A model generated the notes under the pieces. That model searched no databases and was not told where the DNA came from. It saw only the letters and a list, made by a program, of their open reading frames with translations. Below, in pieces: positions 9,615 through 19,747 of a stretch of 23,511 bases of DNA. How positions within the stretch are numbered: the first letter of the stretch is position 1; each line of letters opens with the position of its first letter. The position numbers were made by a program, and so were the translations under genes. The stretch is from Lactifluus volemus (taxonomy: Eukaryota > Basidiomycota > Agaricomycetes > Russulales > Russulaceae): NCBI GenBank assembly GCA_022376515.1, contig WTXI01000464.1, positions 1 to 23,511 on the forward strand, written 5' to 3'.

Positions 9615-12600
9615 CTAAACACCATGATACTTTTTCGTACGCGCTCTTCTCCTCTTCTCCTCACCACCTCTCTCATGAACCTCCATCGTCTCTCCTCCAA
9701 ACGAATCGTTGGATGACATGCGAGCCAAAAGTGAAGGCCCTTGATATTCAGGAGCTGGTCCCCATCTGCTCCTCTCTCTATCTTTCTCCCTCCCTCCATC
9801 TCCCCGAGGTGCTGCGCCCCATCTTGTGCCATGGGTGTTCCCTTCGTTTGGTGGCTGCTGCTGACTACGCCGACCACGAGACTGGTGTCCAGTACGCAAA
9901 GTCGTAGGTTGTTGCATGTTTAGGTCCCCGAGTGCCGCAACGGGCTTGGGGGGTAAACTTGCAGGTAATGCGAGAGGCTTCGGTGCTGGCAGCGCCGGTT
10001 CATGAGGACGATCCCAGGATGCCGGTTTTACTTGACGATCATCTAATGCAACTTTCGCTGGTCGACGCTCCTCGGGCGAGGTACGTGTGCGACGCTCCCC
10101 TCGTGAGTTTTCCTTAAGACCATCACCTACCAACGCTCGCGGGGCTCTTTCAGAGGAATGAACCGGGGCCGGTTCTCGTTCACGAGCCCTTTCCTGCATT
10201 TGAGATGGCCGCGGAAGAGGGACGCCTTCCGATTGACCCGTTGGTGACGGAGGTCGTTTGTACTCGTCCTGCGGAAGCTGCCAGCCATAGTCACTCTCGG
10301 ATATGGCCGAGGTGGTCTCATCCTTGGAAGATGGCAAGTGATGATACTTATTGGAGTCCCGCTGTGCGCCGTAAGGGTTAAGAATCGGGGGTGGTGGCGC
10401 ACCCGGCAGCCGTGTACTCGGTGGCGGAAGGTTTGACATAAACTGAGGTGGCTTGGGCATGCTTTCGGCAGTGCCAGCGGAAGCTAGAGGTGCCATTAGC
10501 AGCGACGGTGGTGCATCAGGCGGGGGACCAGAGCGATTCTATCCCAGAATCAGATTAGATCTGTGGGGTCAACAATGCCGATTCACTAACCGGCCGTTCT
10601 TGCGGTGGGCTGTGCTTAGAGAGAGAATCGCTACGGATCCGCAACGGATATGCCTCATTCGAATCAGAATTTCGCTACAACCAAACTTCAGCAGTGCAGA
10701 AATTTTTATCGGTAAAGCGACTCACGACAGCTTGACGTTCACCACGAAGGTAAGCAGATGTACTGGACGTCTGGTGTCGCGATTGTTCCTGACCGGACAC
10801 AGGGGGACGTGGTTCAGGGGATCGCTGGCAAGGGGGTTGAGCGCGAACTCGCATATACAATATTACACATACGAGAATGTGATGGCCTGAGGAATAATAA
10901 ACTAGTAACCATGAGATGTGGAAAGTATGGAGTTCGTATGCATCGTACCTCCTTCAGGTTCGTCGTATCTTCCGATCGATTGTGATCTTGGAGCCACCAC
11001 GTTGTTCGGGTTTCTCGAAAGTGTAGGAGAAAAACCCTGATATTGAGACATTAGGAAAAAAATTCCCTAAATTCAAAAATGCTCACTTCTCTATCGTGAT
11101 CTCTATCATGCTCAAAGCGACGCCCATGATACCGATGATCCTCCGTAGATGGCATATCCTGTGGCAGCCCAGGGAGTAGTGAAGCTGATGAAGGCAGCGC
11201 ACTGACTTGTCGAAGCTCATGGTGAGGTTGTGGTGACCCATCGCGAGCGTTCTCCGCAACTACTGGTGCAGACATCCTGGGGGGAGCTGGCACAGCATTC
11301 AGACTTTCTCGCCTCCGGGAGCGCGACGTCGAAGGAACATGTCCGCGACTTATTGCATCGCTGTGCGAAGAAGTGCGAGGGGGCAATTCTCGAGGATGTG
11401 AGGACTCTTCATATGGGGATCTGGGGTGGTAAGGCGGGTCAATGTCCATGTGATCATCCCGACTGAACTTGTCCACGTATGCGTCGTGAATGGATACCCG
11501 TGGGCGACTGGATCGTGCGGCATCTATGTCTGAGTGGCGAGACGAGAAAACTTCGTGATCTCTCGGAACCTCGAGATAATGACGATGGTGAGATGGCGCA
11601 CTGGATTGATTGGGCTCAATAATGACTTTGAAAAGATGTTAGTGACGTACTTAGGTTGTGGTTGAGGCACTGGCCTGTTTGAACTGAGTAGCCGGGTAGC
11701 CGATTCGGATGCTTCTTTATAACGATGGCTTTGCGGAGGCAGAGGTTCTCTTCGCCGATGTCCTGGAAATACCAGACACGCACGAGTGAGAGGAGAATGA
11801 AAGGCGCATGGGACGAGCTTGACATACGGTTGATGTCATCAGTAGATCGTGGCGATGTCGAGGCAGTGGATGGTTCCTGTGGTGTGTATGTATCCGCACC
11901 TCGGCGCACAAGCGGGAGGGTGCCATCGCGATCATCCATCTTTCGGCGTTTGGTTGCGTAATCCGGGTCATGTGCATCAGAAACGACCCGAGGACGACGC
12001 TGAGGCAACTCGAGCGGAGGTTCGCGCCGATCTGGTCTATCGGAACCACGGAGCCTCGGGGGTGGACTGTCAACTCGACTGCGAAAATGTGGAGGCCGCG
12101 AAGGATCCGAAGGATACTCCTGATAGTGCGGTGGGGTATCTCCTCGATCGTAACGACGATGATAAGGGGGCGACTGTGACCGCGGGCGGGGTGAGGGGGG
12201 ATCGCGTCCTAGAAGATGAAATATGCGGGGGAAACAGTTGTTGAGAACGAGACATGGTATATAGCATGGAAACGAAAAGTGAGACGGCCACAATGAACAC
12301 CTGCAAGTCGGTCGAGGCGTAGATCCGGGTACAGCACAACTCCCAAGGCTTCTCGGGAAACAAACAAATAGGTCCTCCACCTCGGGAGGGGCAACAGGCG
12401 TGGAAGGGCGCGTTGGGCATGGGACGGCATGATGCAGACAACGTACTTAGAGTTGATGATCTACCTGGACCCTGATTCTGGGTGTGATGTTCGCGCGAGA
12501 CGACGGGGTCGGTGCGCCCATTGAAGGATTCAGGGTATCGAGAACGCTCTGCTGTCCCAGCACTGCGACGAGATGGATCATCAAAATCCCGAGAACCTTT

Positions 12601-13629
12601 GTCAAAAGAATCATAAGCAGGATAATCATCCCTTCGTGAGACTCGGCGAGAGCTATCGTCTCTGATAGGTGAGGCATCACGGTCACGGGGATGAACACGA
12701 CGAGAGTCAGGATCATTAGACTCTCTGTAGCCTGTGCGCCAGCGGTCCATAGATTCGTCCTCGGGAGAGTGTCTTGTGACCCTTGTGTTGGACCTGTCAG
12801 GACGATCTCCGCTGGAATAATCGGGGCGTCTATCCTTGTCATTGTAACGATAACGCATGTCGTTGCGAGACTGCGTATGATGTGAGTTAGGTTGCCGCCC
12901 CTCTTCATCAGAGGAATGGTGGGTTTGACGGTATGAAGGACGATAGCAGTCATCTTCCCGCCGCGGGGGCGGGAGACTGTCTCTGTCATCAAAGCTTCTT
13001 GTTCTGTCTCGGTGGAGAGTCTGTGAGTCTGTGGCATTAGGCGTCCAAGAAGAGTCCTCGGGACGCGATTCGCGGTGGCGGCCATCTCGACCGGTCGCGC
13101 GGGAGCTTCTGGTCTCTTTATCAGATGGTAGAGGTTCATCTCCCTTTTTACTGGTGCTTCCATTAGACCGGCGCTCTTTGCGTGGCATGGACATTGGACT
13201 AGCAGCTGTCGTCGAAGGAGGAGCACGGATCGAGGAAGAGACTACGGGTTTAGGGGGAAGTGCATGAGTTAGTTTCGGGGTAGGTTGATTAACTTCCGTC
13301 TGAGGAGACGGTGGAAGGGGAGCTGCTGAATTGACTTGACTAGTCTCTTTTTTAAAAGAGACACCGACCGAGGTACTACGCCTCTTGATGTCCTTTTTCG
13401 AAGAAATCGTCTGAATTTTGTCAGCAGAAGGTGTGCTCCGCCCATGAGGACGAGCACCGTAAGCAGCAAGCTCTTCGTCTTCATCACCTCCTAAGGAAAC
13501 CGCGTCTTCGACATCGTCGCCCTCGCCACCTCCTGTCGAATAAGTGATTTCTGGAGAGGCTATATGAACTCTTGAGAAGTTCACATCATCCTCATCGTTG
13601 CCCCAGTCGAGTTCTTGATCATCAAGCAT
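9615..13629 (-). CDS. Large Arg/Ser/Asp-rich disordered protein, about 1132 aa, function unknown
   Basis: The composition resembles RS-domain proteins of mRNA processing, but I recognise no folded domain. Exons on the minus strand: 12447-13629, 11828-12208, 11651-11762, 11087-11600, 10949-11036, 10872-10885 (14 nt), 10726-10824, 10591-10674 and 9615-10538. Introns are 47-65 bp except the first (12209-12446, 238 bp), and all junctions keep the frame. The N-terminus is acidic and starts [15 protein letters not shown]. The centre is a long low-complexity stretch of RD, RS, DR and RR pairs. The C-terminal third is Pro/Arg-rich, with two RWG(A/P)AP motifs and a GPSLLARM motif close to the end, probably a short conserved linear motif. 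An RNA-linked nuclear role is an inference from composition only. The start is the first ATG of the long exon and faces UNC-50 across 328 bp. Confidence 0.85.
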
Positions 13630-13957
13630 GCTGATGAAACTGGGCGGTACTGAAGGGGACTGATATGTGAAAGCTGAGGAACGTCGCTAAGTATTTTGTA
13701 CCAATTCTGGATGTTCTACATGTCCCCTTCACGCGGAGACTAAACATAATTAAATCTCCGAACAAAGCCAATTTGATCGTGACTTACTTGTCAGTTGACC
13801 TCCCCATACAACTTAACTAGCAGTGCTGCCAATTTGCGGTGCGTATCAATGCATACATCGCTTGGTTAGAGGCGCCGCATGTATCTGTTTCAGTAATTCC
13901 CTTCAAAGCTTCAACCTGTCGATTCCACGTTTTCGTCGGTTTAGGGTGCACGACAAC
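13630..13957. promoter_or_regulatory. Shared divergent promoter region
   Basis: The 328 bp between the start codons of the Arg/Ser-rich gene (minus) and UNC-50 (plus) must hold both promoters and 5' untranslated regions. No clear TATA box stands out on either side. Confidence 0.6.
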
Positions 13958-15103
13958 ATGGCCCTCCTTCCTACTACCACCAGCACATCACAAAACAGCA
14001 GCTCGGCTAGGGCGTCCCAGTCAGTCACGAACAGAGTACCGGTTATATTCCGAAGGTTACTCAAATTCCAGCAAATGGTGTGCAGGCGCCTTGATTATTT
14101 CGTATGGCATGCTACATGTCTGACGCGATTGTCTGCTAGGATTTCGAACTTGCCGCCTGGCAATTAACCTACCTTTGCATCGCGCCAAAGAGAGTGTACG
14201 TTGACATTCAATCTTGTGAGCATGTCGAGTTCTTCGTTGACTTACCACAAAGGTATCGGAATGTGTATTTTCATAAACGTGTGTATATCAAACGTTACCG
14301 CGTTGTTCTAAACGACTCATATCCCTGGAGAAACAAAAAATACATGGGCAAGAGATGACCCAGCCATTTTGATTTTGATGGCTGGAGGCATGCTTGGTGA
14401 TTCCCAACCCCACTGTCGTATATCAGCACCTAAAATGATCGTAGGCGCAGCGATAGCCTGGTCAATAGCCTGGTCCTATAGCCTATATGATTCTATCCGT
14501 TTGATATTCCTCATGGTATCCCGAGATTTCCTTCTTGTTGGAGTCATCTCAGCTACTACGTTGTGGTAAGGTCTACTTCTACGGACCAGTCACCCTATCT
14601 TGACGAATTTCTAGGCTGTTTGCCAATTATGCTCTCCTCTCGCCACCTTCGCACACAGTCCCGGCAGATACAGCCGTTGAATGGGCCTACGCTTTCGATG
14701 TACATACCAACGCATTTTTCCCGCTTTATCTTACTCTCTATGTTGCACAACTTTTCCTCGTTCCTGTCATTTTGAAGACGAACTGGGTATGCTTATGGGT
14801 GGGGAACACATTCTACCTCATCGCGTGAGTTCTCCTTGATTTCAACTTACACAGTCCGTGTTCCTTACTTGTATTCTAGATTTGCACAATACGTCTATGG
14901 CGTCTATCTTGGGCTAAATGGTAAATACATTTTACCGTTGCGCGTAAAATTGTTCATTTATGAATTTTATCGTAGCCTTACCTTTTCTCATCCGGACCGA
15001 GCTGCTTCTCGCACCACTACTACCATTGTTTGTAGGGTACATTGTATCGCTGCTCGGGTTTAATGTCGGTCGATGGGTTCTTAATGCATACTTTGGACTA
15101 TGA
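13958..15103 (+). CDS. UNC-50/GMH1 family Golgi membrane protein, 255 aa
   Basis: This is a multi-pass protein of the Golgi/ER membrane. In yeast GMH1 is linked to ARF-GEF recruitment, and in animals UNC-50 is needed for receptor trafficking. Exons are 13958-14077, 14140-14195, 14253-14278, 14331-14396, 14445-14565, 14615-14824, 14880-14920 and 14976-15103. All seven introns are GT-AG (48-62 bp), phases agree throughout, and the gene ends with TGA. Recognised blocks are RRLLKFQQM followed by DFELAAWQLTYLC, RVYRNVYFHK, NTWARDDPA, EWAYAFDVHTNAFFPLYL, WVGNTFYLIA and YVYGVYLGLNALPFL. The length is near the 259 residues of the human protein. I start at the ATG directly before ALLPTTTS, because the frame upstream looks unlike protein. 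An ATTAAA at 15113-15118 may serve polyadenylation. The gene appears intact. Confidence 0.95.
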
Positions 15104-16375
15104 TAACTCGACATTAAACATTGACTTTTATTCCGTGCTCCAAGAAGGACTTGTTAACCACGCGCTCGAACCTGTGTCCCAGTCATGTCATGTGACCAGA
15201 CACGGGCACTTAACCTCACCTTCACGCAACTACTCTCACTTGCACAACATACACAGAATCCTATCTGCTCTCTTGTCGGTATTTTGGAAAAGCCATCTCG
15301 TGAGTAATATGAGTCGGTCTGTTTTGAGGTGACCCGGTTCGTGGTACTGAGATTAGAATTTTTTTGATTCTGGCGAGTCTGAAACAATTCAGTTATGAAA
15401 ATCTAGGTAAATCAAGTTTCAGGATTCTGCCGACTGAATGGATTTCGTACAATTCCCGCAGTGTTCTTGCCTTCTGTCTTCTCCGAAACAGTACCCAAGA
15501 GGAACCACACACTTCCTTTCACCTGGTTGTCAATGGCTAATCATCGGGGACTTGTCATAGAACCTGGCTGGGACAGCGTTTTCATACCTCTTTCGTTTTC
15601 CCGTTCTGCCCTTCATCTACTCTCAGTGATGCACAACCATCTGGCCTGTCTCGCGCCCCTTGACGCCTCGGCCTCAGTGCGGCCTTGCATTGACGCCCTT
15701 CTTTTTTCGACTGTCCCACCTCTGGTTCTTCTTTACTTACGTCCTCTCCCGTGGTAATCGCCCACGCGCCAAGGCGTGCATACATCTATCATCCACACTG
15801 GCAAAACTCTTGGACCTAAGCGTTCGAACGCACGTTTCTGCGTTTTCCGCAAGCCTTTCATGCCCTCAATTGATCCACATGCTTGCCAAGCCGGGTCTCG
15901 GATGGCGAACTTGTTGCCGCTCGAAATGGGAGGTAAGTTTTCGGTCAGGTCACCTTGCACTGAAGGCAAACCATTCTCGTAATAAGCTTATTTTGCCTGT
16001 CTAGTCAGTCTTCGGGGTTAATTTGTTCAATGGATGAATCGCTCGCAGCGCATATGGATCTCGACCTGTTATTGAAGATGACGTCTATCATGGGGTATCC
16101 ACTGAGAAAGGGGAACCGGTTTACGTCAATATCCAGCTTCTCCCTGACTTACAAGGCTAAATCTGACTTGAGAGTGGCGAGGGGTACCGTTCGCGCTCTG
16201 TCAAACTGGTACTTACTTTCATTAACGACCCATCTGTCCCAAAATGGTACCGAGCATGAACGTCATACATCGTGAATGGGAAGCAACTGAAGAGCGTCGA
16301 AATTTTTGACCTACCAACTGGAGTGACTGACAAAGGACCCGGTTAATTTCGGGGGCGAGGTAATTCACGCAGCGC
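15104..16375. other. Decayed stretch with scattered coding-like pieces
   Basis: No gene can be modelled. Short segments look protein-like in the plus orientation but lie in different frames with stops between them: a VSTEKGEPVYVNIQLLP piece near 16090-16145, a NDPSVPKW piece near 16224 and an IVNGKQLKSVEIF piece near 16265-16300. I do not recognise the family. Confidence 0.4.
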
Positions 16376-16564
16376 CACCTCCACCTCGATGGACAGGTGT
16401 CCGTCCACCGAATTCTCGGATTTGCCTCCCGCGAAACAACTCCGCGTTGCTACCCCATCTATCTTATACTTTACTCCTACATCTTTGATATTTGGAAGGC
16501 GAAGGACGCCCGAGAACGCCGCAAAGCCGACACTGTTCCTGAGGCGAGTTCGCTGAGTTCATAA
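16376..16564 (+). pseudogene. 3' end of an unidentified membrane-protein-like gene
   Basis: An uninterrupted frame ends in TAA at 16562-16564. It reads as a hydrophobic, Tyr/Ile/Leu-rich segment (YPIYLILYSYIF-like) followed by a charged tail with KDARERRKAD and a Ser-rich end, the look of a membrane protein with a cytosolic C-terminus. Upstream coding pieces are out of frame, so a remnant is more likely than a live gene. The family is not recognised. Confidence 0.35.
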
Positions 16565-16720
16565 CGTGATCGTTGCAACGGTACGGATGTGGTGGTAAAG
16601 TTTCCCGCACAGCGCAGTCACCTCTATCGGTAAATTCCACTGGTGGCTCTGTTCAAGTTTATCATGCGCCCAAGTTCCTTTCGCTACCTTTACCGGCAAC
16701 ACGGCGTGTATATGACCACC

Positions 16721-16847
16721 GAATGGACTTACACTTTTGATGTCCATATCGGCGCCATCTACACCATATTGGTAATATCCTTCCTTGTCTGTCATTCTGA
16801 AGATGAACTGGGTTATTGGTTGGGAACACCTTTTTATCTCGTGGCCG
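16721..16847 (+). pseudogene. Second, degenerate UNC-50 fragment
   Basis: The segment reads EWTYTFDVHIGAI and then ELGYWLGTPFYLVA. It aligns with the EWAYAFDVHTNAF ... WVGNTFYLIA block of the intact UNC-50 gene 2.1 kb upstream. At DNA level the stretch TCTGTCATTCTGAAGATGAA is close to CCTGTCATTTTGAAGACGAA in that gene. About twenty bases between the two blocks are missing, and no other UNC-50 exon is found nearby. It lies inside an open frame (16643-16975) without other UNC-50 features. Confidence 0.7.
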
Positions 16848-17074
16848 AAGACGGGACTGCCGACGCCCTTACAACAAGGACCAAGGTGCCGGAGCGCGGC
16901 CTCACCAGGCCACAGCAGCGTCGAGAACGTTGCCAGTGTGTTCTAGACGCGACACCATTACTAGAACCTACATAAACACTTCGAAGTCAAAGTAAGTTTT
17001 CTCGCGTCACAATGCCGCATTCTCTGTTCGTTCCGTTTCGGCTCGGAGTTCCAATAACTTCACTAACAACCTGA

Positions 17075-17309
17075 ATAGTCAAACAAACATTCGGGCGATT
17101 CCATCCTCTGGATCTGTACAACGTCAACTATGCCGTACATACCCAGGCCTGCTTGACTCTTGCTTTCATCGTCTGTGGCGCTGGAGTCCTGGCATTCCCC
17201 TGGGCAAGCGTAGGTGCTAAGTGCTAACGGGAACGCTACTTAGACATGACGGAGGACAGCGTCTACCGTAGGACAGAGGGAAATACACCAAATCATAGTG
17301 ACAGCTCGT
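17075..17309 (+). pseudogene. Unidentified membrane-protein-like coding remnant
   Basis: A frame from about 17080 reads FHPLDLYNVNYAVHTQ followed by one strongly hydrophobic segment. It is then interrupted, and a hydrophilic tail DMTEDSVYRRTEG...SSSA ending at TAA resumes near 17245. A 34-base GT...AG interval could join them, but that is shorter than the introns of the intact genes here. The family is not recognised. Confidence 0.3.
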
Positions 17310-18079
17310 CCGCATAATCTACGGAGCTAAACCTGACTGGTGATGGGAACGATGTAGGGAATACATCACGACGAGAAAGCCTTCTCATCACCGCTCTGTT
17401 TTCGATCCTGCGAGGTAACTTATCTGAACGCAAACGGCAATCTCAAGGCCCCGGTCAAGATGGAAGATCCGGGATTAACTGCATTTGAGTTTGGGCGCAG
17501 GGGCAGGGCAGCTTCTCCCATCAACGGTATCACGCGCCTTCCGTCCATAGATCCTGCCCCGGGCTTCTGGCTCGTAAAGAGTTCTGTATTCCTATCACAA
17601 TTCCTGGGCTCGAACACGACGGATTCATATGGTGAGCATCGTCTTGGCAGGTTCTCAGTGATCAGGGTGATTTACACCCTGCCAATATCCTTGGAAGCCA
17701 AGGATCTCATCCTTCCAGGAATCGCGCAAGCATAAATGTCGTGGGCGCACATGGTAAAGCCATTAAGCAAAGAACGACGAACGTGCGTGCCATGGCTCAA
17801 GAAAGTCAAAGGCGCTCGGTTGAGCCTCGCCGGTTATGTGGCAATAGGATTTGTACTGTACTGTATTTCCCTGTTGTATATATGTCGTTGTTCACATGGT
17901 TTCCCTACTCGAACGCGGAAAAGTAACGGAACAAGGGCTAAAAAGCGACTAATTGAGGACTGATCTGGAAGCAGAGGCTAATCAGGAACAGGGCACCTGC
18001 CACCCCGGGCATGGCGCGTCACCTCACTGGCCAGACTAAGTTCAATTCAACACGATTGCTGTGCAGGCAAAGCTTCGTG
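17310..18079. other. Gap without a supported gene
   Basis: A 91-codon frame (17460-17735) and a frame with one hydrophobic segment (17736-17963) are present. Neither shows family motifs or matching neighbours, so I leave them as unproven. Confidence 0.4.
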
Positions 18080-18087
18080 TTTATAAG
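18080..18087 (+). promoter_or_regulatory. TATA box of the S1/P1 nuclease gene
   Basis: TTTATAAG lies about 55-60 bp upstream of the ATG at 18141, a usual spacing for a fungal TATA promoter with a short leader. Confidence 0.5.
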
Positions 18088-18140
18088 GCGGTTGCTCTCC
18101 GCATTTAAGGCCCTTTACACATCCCGACCGCTAATTCGTT

Positions 18141-19459
18141 ATGCGGCCGTCCATCATCCTCAATGTCGCGACCATAGCTGGCCTTGCCAGTCTCCCACGC
18201 GCATTAGCCTGGGGCGCGGCAGGTACGTTCGCCTACTACCTCCGCTCTCAAACACAGCTAAGTGTGAACTTTCACGACAAGGCCACGAAATCGTCGCGAC
18301 CATCGCTCAGTCGCACCTCGATTCGCAAGTCTTAAAAAGTGTCTGCGCCATCCTCGCCTCCGATTCGAGTGGTATCATCGACTCGACTTTTATTGTCGAT
18401 CATCCAGCGCGTTCCGGCGTCAGTGCCGACCCACCCTGTTACCTCGCAACGGTGGCCACCTGGGCTGACAAGATCCGCATGCACGCACGGTGGTCGGCAC
18501 CACTACACTTTATCAATGGCGTCGGTGATCACCCTCCGGATAATTGCCTCTTTCCGGGAGCGGACGGCTGGGGGGCCCTGAGCGTGCCAACGTCCTTGAC
18601 GCGGTCCAAAACGTCTCTACCATCCTAACCGGATTCGTATCGGGGTCCTCGGACGTCATTGCGGGTGGCCCAGAGCTGGCGCTGGAGGCGCTCAAGTTCC
18701 TCATTCATTTCGTGGGCGATATGCATCAACCGTTGCACCTGTGCGGGCGTGATCGTGGCGGTAATAGCGACAAGGTGACTTTCGACGGGCGCGTCACGAG
18801 TGCGTCACCCTTTCTCTCCTTTGTTTGTTTTCCCTTTCTTATTGTCTGGGTTACTTGTACCCCCAGATCTTCATTCGGTTTGGGACAATAACCTGATTGC
18901 CAAGGCGCTACGGCAAACTCCGAAAAACTACAGCCGTCCCCTTCCGGTACCTGCCGTAGAATCCTCCCTCCGAGGTGCGATTTACGACCCGTATGTCCGT
19001 CGCGTGGTGTGGGAGGGCATCGGCGTCGGCAAAGGTCACGGCCGCTGGGAATCTGAAGTTGACTCGTGGTTGTCCTGCGGTTCGGGTCCCAAATCATTGG
19101 TCTATGGGGGGCAAGAACAGCTAGCTCAAGAGGTACTATTTGCCGGTAAACCGAAGCGTCCCAAAGGGTCAGGCCCACCGGAAACAAGCGACACAGATAC
19201 GCTCTGCCCGTACGCGTGGGCTGCGCCGATTCACGCGCTCAACTGCGCCATCGTCTGGCCCGCTGAACTCGATAACCCGAGCTCAGTGGCACCGCTGGGC
19301 GGGCCCCGTAAGGATTATCTCGAGCTCGACACTGCGGAGTATACGGGTCAAATCGAGAAAGAATGGATCATTGAGAAGCTTCTGGCGACGGCCGGCGTGC
19401 GCCTCGCGGGGATCCTCAATAACATATTCCTGCCGCAGCAGCTGGAGACGTGCGATTAA
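18141..19459 (+). CDS. Secreted S1/P1-type nuclease, about 397 aa, one frame break
   Basis: This is a zinc-dependent, single-strand-specific endonuclease and 3'-nucleotidase of the extracellular S1/P1 family. Exons are 18141-18222, 18282-18799 and 18867-19459. The introns (59 and 67 bp) are GT-AG. A signal peptide of 23 residues is cut before Trp24, giving the N-terminal Trp that binds zinc in this family. Other ligands are visible: His29 (W-x4-H), Asp90 in WAD, His103 in PLH, His, Asp and His in HFVGDMHQPLH, and His and Asp in NLHSVWD. A C-terminal AGVRLAGILN motif is also typical. The reading frame breaks inside a run of six G at 18570-18575, in the conserved GW region: one extra G would restore it. 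All catalytic residues on both sides are intact, so either a base-call error or a very recent mutation is likely. The protein is longer than the classic Aspergillus and Penicillium enzymes. Confidence 0.85.
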
Positions 19460-19747
19460 ATCCTCTTCCTATTTCTTTTCCGCCTATCTAATCGTATTAT
19501 GATCACACGATTTGCGTGTGAGATGTTGCAATATGTATTGTATCCTCAGTAGAGGTGTCTCTTGCTTTTTGACTATTGATTTCTCAGTCGCTATGAAATG
19601 TGAAAGGGTGTTGTTAAGTATTGCGGCCATTCGCCGTATTGGCATGCCTGTCGTGGGAAAGAAAAAGCTCAAGTGCATTAAATAATACGAGTAACACAGT
19701 AGTCCAGGTTGGTATGGTGTAAAGCCGACCGCATGGTGGCAAGGGTA
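19460..19747. other. Convergent intergenic region
   Basis: These 288 bp separate the 3' ends of the nuclease (plus) and the NIPA gene (minus) and should hold both terminators. I see no clear AATAAA on either strand. Confidence 0.5.

Noticed and set aside
11849..12244. 131-codon plus-strand frame
   Set aside because: It is the antisense shadow of the Arg/Ser-rich gene, whose biased codons keep the opposite strand open.
15733..15969. 78-codon minus-strand frame
   Set aside because: No motif, no plausible splice partners, and the surrounding debris reads better on the plus strand.
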